NCBI GenBank assembly: GCA_017999915.1
Contig: JAGNKX010000018.1
Span: forward strand, 44,880 to 108,879
DNA from: Spirochaetota bacterium
GTDB taxonomy: Bacteria > Spirochaetota > UBA4802 > UBA5550
Reading direction: 5' to 3'
Length of the DNA: 64,000 bases
Positions 20,946-28,136 of the stretch are shown here, in pieces. Positions within the stretch are counted from its first letter, which is position 1; each line of letters opens with the position of its first letter. The translations under genes and the position numbers were made by a program. The notes under the pieces were generated by a model. It saw only the letters and a program-made list of their open reading frames with translations, was not told the origin of the DNA and made no database searches.

Positions 20946-21010
20946 CGCTGCGCGCAAACCCCGGAGCTCCGCTCCGGGGTTTGCGCGCACAAAGCATTAT
21001 GCGAAAAAAT
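20946..21010. repeat. Dispersed hairpin repeat, intact copy
   Basis: Arms at 20950-20967 and 20971-20988 form a perfect 18-bp stem around a 3-base loop, followed by ACAAAGCATTATGCG. A diverged copy with the same order of motifs lies at 60306-60373. This looks like a REP-type intergenic repeat. Confidence 0.6.
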
Positions 21011-21039
21011 CCCCCGCAGGCCTGCTGCGGGGGATTTTT
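21005..21039. terminator. Bidirectional intrinsic terminator
   Basis: A 15-bp perfect stem (21005-21019 with 21025-21039) around a 5-base loop. A GC core is flanked by A5 on one side and T5 on the other, so it works on both strands. It lies between the converging acyl-CoA synthetase gene (+) and the gene at 21070-21717 (-). Confidence 0.85.
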
Positions 21040-21069
21040 GGGTGATCTTCCGATATTTCGCTACTATGT

Positions 21070-21717
21070 CTAATCCGTGAATTTTTTCTTCACATTGTCA
21101 TACTTGTTCGCCCGGCTGTTCCAGATGGTCTGGAGCATGTCCGGGTTGCCGCTCAACGTCTCCCTGGTGACTATCCATACCCAAATCGCCTGCAAACGGA
21201 GATGGCCCGTCGGGCCCGCGACCTGGCCGTTCATGAAGGGGCCCATGTCTCCCGCGTCCTCCCAGTGGCCGCCGTATATGACCGCGTATTTGTCTTTCAT
21301 AGACCCGGTCAGATTGATGCTGAACCGGTACATTTTCTTGCCGTCTTTCACATTGCCGGCCCAGCAGCCCTTGCGGGTATTTTCCTTGTCCTGCTGGGAC
21401 GTGCATCTGGTCATGACCTCGTTCTTTCCCTTGCCCTCGCTCACGGCACTGTATTCGAAGCCGAGCTGATCTTCGGAAAAGACGGCTGTGCCGATTTTAA
21501 AGGCCTCGACGCGCTTGGATTTCTTTTTATTGAGATGTCCGGCGCGCTGTCCCTGGAAAAAGACCGTCGTGTCCTGATCCTGCACAGAGACGACAACAGT
21601 GGGCTGCACCGGATTGGGTATGGACTCGGAGAATGAATCACGATAATACAAAACGGTCATGCCGATGAAAACGAAAAGAAAAAGCCGGATGATGATATTC
21701 TTTTTTGCTGCCTGCAT
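21070..21717 (-). CDS. Exported hypothetical protein
   Basis: 215 aa. An N-terminal hydrophobic segment (IIIRLFLFVFIGMTVLYY, residues about 7-24) acts as a signal or membrane anchor. The rest is a mixed, probably beta-rich domain with two cysteines (TRCTSQQ and KGCWAG) that could form a disulfide in the periplasm. I recognise no family. The ATG at 21717 is chosen because GAGG lies 5 bases upstream; a longer frame to 21783 lacks a ribosome-binding site. It is last in a probable three-gene minus-strand group with 21811-22125 and 22138-23364, and ends at the bidirectional terminator. Confidence 0.65.
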   Translation of the reverse strand: MQAAKKNIIIRLFLFVFIGMTVLYYRDSFSESIPNPVQPTVVVSVQDQDTTVFFQGQRAGHLNKKKSKRVEAFKIGTAVFSEDQLGFEYSAVSEGKGKNEVMTRCTSQQDKENTRKGCWAGNVKDGKKMYRFSINLTGSMKDKYAVIYGGHWEDAGDMGPFMNGQVAGPTGHLRLQAIWVWIVTRETLSGNPDMLQTIWNSRANKYDNVKKKFTD

Positions 21718-21810
21718 AGGAGCCTCTTTTATCAATGTTTTTGAGTTTGACCATTTAATAATCAGAATCAAGCCGTATGTCAAGACAGATTTAACCTGCC
21801 ATCGGTATTA

Positions 21811-22125
21811 TCATTCCAGGACGCAGCCGAAGCGCTCACCCCGATAGCTGGATGTTCCGGTCAAGCCGAGGCCCGTGGCGGTCACTCGCTTTTCCTTGTA
21901 GTCGACCTTGTATGCCGACACGGGAATGACCACACGGGACCAGTTGCGGCACTGCTCCTCGGTCCGGCCTTCCACGAAGAGACAGGAGCACATGAACTTG
22001 GAGTAGACGTTGCCCGCCATGGGGCGGAAATTTTTCAGATCCGTCCAATTCATCATCATGACAAGGCCTAATGCTACAATCAGAATTATCACTACGATGC
22101 CGATTATTTTCGCCGCTTTTTTCAT
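21811..22125 (-). CDS. Small single-pass membrane/exported protein
   Basis: 104 aa. A single N-terminal hydrophobic helix (IIGIVVIILIVALGLVMMM, residues about 7-25) is followed by a short domain with cysteines at FMCSCLF and QCRN and a final GERFGCVLE. No family is recognised. AAGGTG sits about 6 bases before the ATG. It begins 12 bases after the stop of the serine hydrolase gene, so the two are almost certainly co-transcribed. It may be a periplasmic accessory protein. Confidence 0.65.
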   Translation of the reverse strand: MKKAAKIIGIVVIILIVALGLVMMMNWTDLKNFRPMAGNVYSKFMCSCLFVEGRTEEQCRNWSRVVIPVSAYKVDYKEKRVTATGLGLTGTSSYRGERFGCVLE

Positions 22126-22137
22126 GGGATCACCTTC

Positions 22138-23364
22138 TTATTTCTTTTCGATGCTTTCAATTATGAGCTTCAGGAACGTGTTGATGTCAAAGGTTTTGTC
22201 CCTGTTGTCGCCGGTGTAAACCACGACCATGTCAAGGGAGGGAATGACGAAAATGAACTGTCCCCAGTGACCCATGGCCATGAAGGTGTCTTCCGGCGCG
22301 TCCGGGTAGGCCCGGGCAAGTTTTTTCTCAGGGACGTCCCTGTTGAGCCACCAGAGGGCGCCGTAGACCGGGTCCGTCCTATCTTCATCGGAAAGCTCTG
22401 TTTTGTATAAGGCGGGCGCGATGGTCGTGCTGTAGGAAACCCACCCCTCGGGGAGGATGCGCCTGTTCTCCCACACGCCGTCATTGAGGAAGAGATACCC
22501 GAAGCGGGCCATGTCCACCGGCCTGGCGTAGACATAGGATGAACCGACGAAGGTCCCTGCCGCGTCGCGCTCCCACACGACCTTTTTTATACCTATGACG
22601 TTGAAGAGCCGGTCCCAGGGGTACTGCTCGTATTCGGCGGCTGTCATGGTCTTTTTAAGCATGGCCATGAGAAGGTTCGGCGTGGGACTGGCATATTCCC
22701 ACTTGGCTCCCGGATCCGCCTCAAGCTCCTGGGACGCGGCATAGGCGGCCATGTCCCGGTGCCCGGTGGTGAAGAGCATGGCGTTCACCGTGGACTTTAT
22801 TGGAGACGCCTCGTAGGTCTCGTTGGAATAGAGGCCGGAGCTCATGCGCAGGAGATGGTCGATGGTGATCTTCCGGTGCCCGCCGCGGTTCAGGGATGGG
22901 TAGTATTTCCACGCGGGTTCGTCCAGTTTCAGGCGGCCTTCCTTCACGGCGATCCCGTATATGGCGTTGGTGAAGGACTTGCTGTCTGACCAGGTGATGT
23001 GAACCCTCTCTCTATCGAATCCGCCGGCGTATTTTTCATAGACCAGGTAGCCGTTCTTGATGATGACAACCGCATCGGTGCGTATCCCTTCGCGCTTATC
23101 TTCCGGTCCCGTACGCCTGAAAGCGTAGGCTTCCATCTTAGCGAGCTTATCCGGGCTCATGGCCGTTTCGCCCGGCTTTTTGACCCTCCATTCGGCGGTG
23201 GGCCAGTAGTCGCGCTGCACGGCTGGCCTTTTGAAGAGAGAGATGCCGGCTGACACCGCGGCGGTTTTTTCACCGGCCCGTACGGCGACCAGCAGCAACG
23301 GCAGGGCGGTTAAACAGCAGACCGCCACGGCAGGGGTTGATAGTTTTCCGGATAATGGTCTCAT
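22138..23364 (-). CDS. Exported serine hydrolase (class C beta-lactamase/esterase family)
   Basis: 408 aa. The signal peptide is at residues about 12-34. The penicillin-binding-like serine hydrolase fold is shown by the SxxK motif Ser126-x-x-Lys129 (SDSKSFTNAIYG), a YxS/N-type motif in WEYASPTPNLL, and GHWGQFIFV near the C-terminus replacing the KTG box. Proteins like this are usually esterases, amidases or D-alanyl hydrolases, not true beta-lactamases. GGGAG precedes the ATG. First gene of the minus-strand group 21070-23364. The divergent OPT transporter gene starts 116 bases away, which leaves room for back-to-back promoters. Confidence 0.85.
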   Translation of the reverse strand: MRPLSGKLSTPAVAVCCLTALPLLLVAVRAGEKTAAVSAGISLFKRPAVQRDYWPTAEWRVKKPGETAMSPDKLAKMEAYAFRRTGPEDKREGIRTDAVVIIKNGYLVYEKYAGGFDRERVHITWSDSKSFTNAIYGIAVKEGRLKLDEPAWKYYPSLNRGGHRKITIDHLLRMSSGLYSNETYEASPIKSTVNAMLFTTGHRDMAAYAASQELEADPGAKWEYASPTPNLLMAMLKKTMTAAEYEQYPWDRLFNVIGIKKVVWERDAAGTFVGSSYVYARPVDMARFGYLFLNDGVWENRRILPEGWVSYSTTIAPALYKTELSDEDRTDPVYGALWWLNRDVPEKKLARAYPDAPEDTFMAMGHWGQFIFVIPSLDMVVVYTGDNRDKTFDINTFLKLIIESIEKK

Positions 23365-23480
23365 ATGGTTTCTCCCTGGTTATTATAGTATCAGTATACC
23401 CTATATATGCTTTCGGTCAAATAAAATATCATTAAAAAAAGGGATTGATATTATACCGCGAAGGCAGGAACATACAAATC

Positions 23481-25385
23481 ATGAAAAAGCCGATGAACCC
23501 ATCCGCCGGATCCGGGACCGATATTAAAGAATTTACAGTGCGCGCCTTTATCCTGGGCCTGGCGCTGGCCGTTGTCATGGCGGCGGCCAATACCTACCTT
23601 GGCCTCTACGCGGGCATGACCGTTTCCGCGTCCATCCCGGCCGCGGTCATATCCATGTCCATCATGCGGGGCATCCTGAAAAAGGGCTCCATCCTGGAAA
23701 ACAACATAGTCCAGACCATGGCCAGCGCCGGTGAATCCATTGCCGGCGGCATCATCTTCACCGTGCCCGCCCTGGTAATAATCGGGGTATGGCAGGATTT
23801 TCGGTTCTGGCCCACGACCCTTATTGCCCTGTGCGGAGGCCTCCTGGGCGTCGTGTTCATGATCCCGATGCGGAGGGCTCTCATAGTCGAAGACCGGGAG
23901 CTCACCTATCCTGAAGGCGTGGCCTGCGCGGAGGTGCTGAAGGCAGGCGAAAGGGGAGGCCCCGGCTTTCGGGCCATCCTCGGTGGGCTTGCCGCCGGGG
24001 GCGCGGTGAAACTCTTTACCACCGTCATACAGCTTTTAAAGGGTACCGTCGAAAGCGCATTTTTTCTTGGTCAACGGCTGTTCTTCATCGGGTGCGATAT
24101 ATCCCCCGCCATGGTCGGAGTGGGATATATCATAAATCTGGATATAGCACTCATGGTTTTCCTGGGAAGCGCCTTCGCCTGGGTCGCGGGGGTCCCCCTC
24201 ATGGGAATTCCAGCCGATATGGCCGGTGCTCCGCCTCTGGAGGTGGCATGGCACCTCTGGAGAACACAGATAAGATATGTCGGCGTGGGCGCCATGGTGG
24301 TGGGAGGGATCTGGTCCATCATCTCCGTGAGACGGGGCATCGCCAGGGGATTGACGGGCCTGCGCAGGAGCGGCCTCGGCGTTACGCCGCCGCCCGGACC
24401 GGAAGGAGAGGGGCCCGGACGCACCGGCAGGGACATGGGCCTTGCGCCAATGACAGTCATCCTGGTCCTCTGCCTGGGGGTGCTTACGTTCCTCTACGAG
24501 ATGCTCACGGCGCAATGGGGCCTGAGCATAATAACAGCCCTTTTTATGGCCGTTGCCGCTTTTTTCTTCGTCGCCGTATCGAGCTATATCGTGGGTCTCG
24601 TGGGTAGCACCAACAATCCCATATCGGGCATGACCATAAGCGCCCTCCTGGGAGTGTCCGCGCTTTTTCTCGTTCTCGGATGGAAGGGCGACTCCGCCAT
24701 CCTGGCGACCCTGGGCGTGGCCGGAGTGGTGTGCTGCGCAGCCAGCTCAGCCGGCGACATGTCCCAGGACCTGAAAACAGGCAGCCTGGTGGGCTCGACC
24801 CCGGCGCGGCAGCAGGCGGCCCAGATGGCGGGTGTGGCCGTGGCGGCATTTTTCATCGCGCCGGTGCTTTCGCTACTCCACAGCGCCTATGGCATAGGCA
24901 CCGGCCTCAAGGCTCCCCAGGCGACGCTCTTCGCCAGCATAACACGGGGTGTTTTCGGCGGCGGTGAAATTCCCCGCGCCATGATCCTGACCGGTGCGGT
25001 CATCGGCATTGTTCTCATCGGAGCTGACCGGCTTCTCGAGAAACGGGGAGCTCCCTTTCGCGTCCACGTGATGCCTGTGGCGGTGGGAATATATCTGCCC
25101 CTATCTCTCATTGTCCCCATGGTGGCAGGCGGCATTATACGGTATCTGGCCGATAAAAGGACGGGAGCCCATGGCGTAGGGGAAACCGGGGAGAGGGGCG
25201 TGCTCCTGTCATCGGGAATGATCGCCGGCGAGGCCCTCATGGGCATCATCGCTGCGGCTTTCATCGTCATGGACCTGAAAGTCGATCCGGCGATCCCCGC
25301 GCAATTGCAAGCCATTATATCATTGGCCGTAATGGCCGCAGTGGTGGTATTTCTTTACAGGAAGGCAGCGCGGCAACAGCGATAA
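23481..25385 (+). CDS. OPT-family transporter
   Basis: 634 aa, almost entirely hydrophobic, with about 14-16 membrane helices. The N-terminus contains YLGLYAGMTVSASIPAAVISM, and later blocks VVSSYIVGLVGSTNNPISGMT-like (around residue 375) and AASSAGDMSQDLKTG (around residue 430) are typical of bacterial oligopeptide transporter (OPT) proteins. Members move oligopeptides, metal-chelates or related small molecules, usually driven by protons. The ATG at 23481 (MKKPMNPS) is chosen over an upstream TTG at 23445 that has no ribosome-binding site. Single gene, divergent from the serine hydrolase. The substrate is not predictable. Confidence 0.88.
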   Translation: MKKPMNPSAGSGTDIKEFTVRAFILGLALAVVMAAANTYLGLYAGMTVSASIPAAVISMSIMRGILKKGSILENNIVQTMASAGESIAGGIIFTVPALVIIGVWQDFRFWPTTLIALCGGLLGVVFMIPMRRALIVEDRELTYPEGVACAEVLKAGERGGPGFRAILGGLAAGGAVKLFTTVIQLLKGTVESAFFLGQRLFFIGCDISPAMVGVGYIINLDIALMVFLGSAFAWVAGVPLMGIPADMAGAPPLEVAWHLWRTQIRYVGVGAMVVGGIWSIISVRRGIARGLTGLRRSGLGVTPPPGPEGEGPGRTGRDMGLAPMTVILVLCLGVLTFLYEMLTAQWGLSIITALFMAVAAFFFVAVSSYIVGLVGSTNNPISGMTISALLGVSALFLVLGWKGDSAILATLGVAGVVCCAASSAGDMSQDLKTGSLVGSTPARQQAAQMAGVAVAAFFIAPVLSLLHSAYGIGTGLKAPQATLFASITRGVFGGGEIPRAMILTGAVIGIVLIGADRLLEKRGAPFRVHVMPVAVGIYLPLSLIVPMVAGGIIRYLADKRTGAHGVGETGERGVLLSSGMIAGEALMGIIAAAFIVMDLKVDPAIPAQLQAIISLAVMAAVVVFLYRKAARQQR

Positions 25386-25407
25386 TGCAGCGGATGTAAT
25401 GCGATTC

Positions 25408-25437
25408 CCCGCCATTCCCTGTAAGAGCAATGGCGGG
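25408..25437. terminator. Hairpin between convergent genes
   Basis: CCCGCCATT and AATGGCGGG form a 9-bp stem with a 12-base loop. It lies 22 bases after the OPT transporter stop and 39 bases before the end of the minus-strand gene. No clear T-run, so termination may be weak. Confidence 0.45.
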
Positions 25438-25476
25438 ACGGTCTCAGGCCCTGATCCGTTACCAGCGCGGGAGATG

Positions 25477-26181
25477 TCAATAGCAGCCGTTGGGAGCCAG
25501 GTCGATGTTCCAGGGCGCGTTCATATCCTTGCCCTGTTCGTTCATAACCCCGCGGAACACACTCCCCGAATTCTCTTTGGCCTTGCAGGGGGCTCCTTCG
25601 TTATCCGTTCCGGTTATATCGGCCTCGAATTCATACCACCACCGGCCCGATGAGGAGTGCTCCCTGTATTTGAGATAGCGGATGGTTACGGTATTTATTT
25701 CCTTTATGGTCGATACCTGCTTCTTGTACTGGTTCTTTATCATTTCCCTGACGTCATCATTGGAGGGAGGCTCTTTGCCCTTGCCGGCTTCCGTCGACGA
25801 TTCCCCTACGGAAAAATGATCATAGACGAAGCCGGCGGGAGTCTGCCGGTAGTGCCATCCCATGGCAAAGACGGTCTTTTTTGAACCCTGCATCACGGTC
25901 ACCTTCAGGGGCTGTAGGCAGAAACGCGCCTTGACCATGACTTCATACTCCACGCCGCCCGCTGACCGGGCTTTTTTGCCTGTGGCAACGGCCTTTTCGT
26001 ACATTGACGATGGACCGGCCTTTTCTGCCTTGAGCACCTTCTCGCCGGGGTACCTGGCGGCCCATTCCTTTTTTACGCTTGCCTCAATGGCGCCGAAGGG
26101 GACGCAGTCCGCCAGGGCCCAGCCGGACAGGACCGCGATAAACATGATGGTCATTAATGTGCTGCGCAATGGGATAGACAT
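25477..26181 (-). CDS. Exported hypothetical protein
   Basis: 234 aa. The signal peptide (MSIPLRSTLMTIMFIAVLSGWALA) is cleaved before DCVPFGA. The mature protein alternates charged helices and strands and has cysteines at DC, RFCLQ, APCKA and PNGCY, suggesting periplasmic disulfides. I do not recognise the family. The ATG at 26181 has GGAGG eight bases upstream; an ATG 5 codons further out does not. It is the last gene of a minus-strand run with the vitellogenin-like HEAT protein and the large lipoprotein, and may serve the same process. Confidence 0.68.
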   Translation of the reverse strand: MSIPLRSTLMTIMFIAVLSGWALADCVPFGAIEASVKKEWAARYPGEKVLKAEKAGPSSMYEKAVATGKKARSAGGVEYEVMVKARFCLQPLKVTVMQGSKKTVFAMGWHYRQTPAGFVYDHFSVGESSTEAGKGKEPPSNDDVREMIKNQYKKQVSTIKEINTVTIRYLKYREHSSSGRWWYEFEADITGTDNEGAPCKAKENSGSVFRGVMNEQGKDMNAPWNIDLAPNGCY

Positions 26182-26219
26182 GTATCGAACCTCCATATTA
26201 GAATTTTTTGGAACGGGAC

Positions 26220-28067
26220 TTACCTGAAACGCTTTGAATAAAGGGCCTTGTAAATCATGACCCTGTTTCCGGGGTCCGTTTCATAGGAAAGCATGTTTTT
26301 GAGATCTTTTTTAGTCTTCGGATAGTCGTCCTTGACTCTGCCCATGAATTGTATGATAGTCCCGCGGACCTTGACGTCGCTTTCGTCATCGGCCCTGGAA
26401 GTTACGGCGTTAACGATATCATCGCTGGGCTTCTGCCTGGCCAGGGCCTTGATCGCCGCGTTCCGCACCATCGCCTCATCGTCCTTGAGTGCGTGATCGA
26501 TGATCTCTTCCACCGCGTCCTCGCCCTTCAGCATCCCGAGGGACCTTGCCGCGGATTCCCGTACGTAGGGATCGTCGGATTTCAGGTAAGGAGCGACATG
26601 GCGGCTCAGGGACGGGTCTTCAGTGTTGCCTATGGAGTCGATCACCGTGGACAGCATTTGCGGGTCCTCCCTGTGCCGATCCATCAGGTCTATCAGGTTC
26701 TTCGACAGCTTGTTTATCGTATCGTCATCGGGACTGTGCGTATCGAGCTGCTTGCCGTACATCCTGCCGAGGGCAAGGACCGCTGAAGTAGCCACGTCCT
26801 TGAAATCGCTGTCAGTGGCGCTCAATTTTATGTAATCGTTGATCCTCTTGATGGTCGCATCGGTCGGCGTTGAGAGATCGCCAAGGCAGACGCTGGCCCG
26901 GATGCGGTCTATGGAATGCATCCCCTCGTCATCGATGATTCTGATCAGGGAATTCTGCGATTCCGGCGACCCGTTTACGCCGAGGGCGTAGGTAAGGGCC
27001 GCAAGGGTTTCCTCGTTCCCCTCCTGCTTCCGTATGATGCTTTCGATCTCGATGGCCCCCTTGGGGTTCAGCGACAGGTATTCCTTTGTATTCTTGACAA
27101 GGCCGTACAGGTCGGTCCGGCCGCTGGTGTATTCTCCCAGGAGGGTTTTCATCGTGTGTCCCTGATACTCGGCCTTCAGGTATTCCTGCTTTTGTTTCTC
27201 CCAGGCGGACACGGTGTTTTTGGGGCCGTCTTTGAATGTCATAAGCAGTTTTTTAAAGGTGACGTCGTCTTCCCATATGGGAAGGCCCATGTCCGGCTTG
27301 AAGGGGATCTTTACCAGGGAGATGATGCTGTCGGTGTGAAGGGAGTCCTTTTGCCTGCCGATGGAGAGGAGTTCCTCTCCCTGGTATTTCTCAAGCCAGC
27401 TCTCCTTTTTCGAAGGAACAATGGTATACCTGGACCGGATAATGCGCATGTGGGGCACCATGGCGTTATAATCCTTGTCCATGGCCATGCGGAGCATCGT
27501 GTACCTGTATTTCTTTTTAATGATGCTGTGGCCTTTTTTTTCGTAGCTTGCGAGATAGACGCCGTTGGCATCTTCCTCCTCTGTTTCAACCTCATTCATT
27601 CCGGAGATGGGGATCACAAACGAAAGGGACCTTATGAGATTGGAGAGTGATGTTTCGTCTTCTTTGGAGAGGGAATGGTCGAAATGGTATTCGCGATGGG
27701 TGCCTTCAGAGTCGAAATCAACGATGAAAAAGCTCGAAAACCGCTCCTCCAGGATGGGGCGCCTTTCGCCGTTCTCGCTTACCGTTATGGGGGAGAGCAT
27801 CATTCCCACCTTAACGAGGTCGTTTTTTTCATCAATCTCGATGATCCTGAAGTTTAGCGTCCCGGAAACGGCGATTTTTGAATGGCTGGTAAATCCGGTC
27901 AATGGATCGACGAATTCGATAATGCTGATATTTTTCAGGCTGTACATGTACTTCCCGTCTTTCTTCCAATTGAGATCGATCGGGTCTTCCATGAAGAAAT
28001 AAGATATCAGTGCGATCGCGCCTATTCCCAAGAGTATGGCGCATGTTATGATAATTTTCTTTTTCAT
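26220..28067 (-). CDS. Membrane-anchored HEAT protein resembling the vitellogenin/MTP lipid-transfer N-terminus
   Basis: 615 aa. One N-terminal membrane segment (residues about 3-25) is followed by a beta-rich region (about 30-290) with YMYSLKNISIIEF, KIAVSGTLNFRIIEI, FFIVDFDSEGTHREY and NGVYLASYEKKGHSIIKKK. A helical repeat region (about 290-615) includes ATSAVLALGRMYGKQL, STVIDSIGNTEDPSL and DPYVRESAARSLGML. This order, a barrel then alpha-helical HEAT-like repeats with an LGN-like block, is that of the large lipid transfer protein domain (Vitellogenin_N/LPD_N) of MTP and lipovitellin. The resemblance is by eye and needs a profile search; otherwise it is a HEAT-repeat protein of unknown role. 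ATG 28067 has GGAG five bases upstream. Confidence 0.7.
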   Translation of the reverse strand: MKKKIIITCAILLGIGAIALISYFFMEDPIDLNWKKDGKYMYSLKNISIIEFVDPLTGFTSHSKIAVSGTLNFRIIEIDEKNDLVKVGMMLSPITVSENGERRPILEERFSSFFIVDFDSEGTHREYHFDHSLSKEDETSLSNLIRSLSFVIPISGMNEVETEEEDANGVYLASYEKKGHSIIKKKYRYTMLRMAMDKDYNAMVPHMRIIRSRYTIVPSKKESWLEKYQGEELLSIGRQKDSLHTDSIISLVKIPFKPDMGLPIWEDDVTFKKLLMTFKDGPKNTVSAWEKQKQEYLKAEYQGHTMKTLLGEYTSGRTDLYGLVKNTKEYLSLNPKGAIEIESIIRKQEGNEETLAALTYALGVNGSPESQNSLIRIIDDEGMHSIDRIRASVCLGDLSTPTDATIKRINDYIKLSATDSDFKDVATSAVLALGRMYGKQLDTHSPDDDTINKLSKNLIDLMDRHREDPQMLSTVIDSIGNTEDPSLSRHVAPYLKSDDPYVRESAARSLGMLKGEDAVEEIIDHALKDDEAMVRNAAIKALARQKPSDDIVNAVTSRADDESDVKVRGTIIQFMGRVKDDYPKTKKDLKNMLSYETDPGNRVMIYKALYSKRFR

Positions 28068-28136
28068 ATCCACTCCGTGTTGTTATAGTGGGGATCGCAA
28101 GCCCGGGCAATGAGGTTGGTGCGGACCATCATATCA

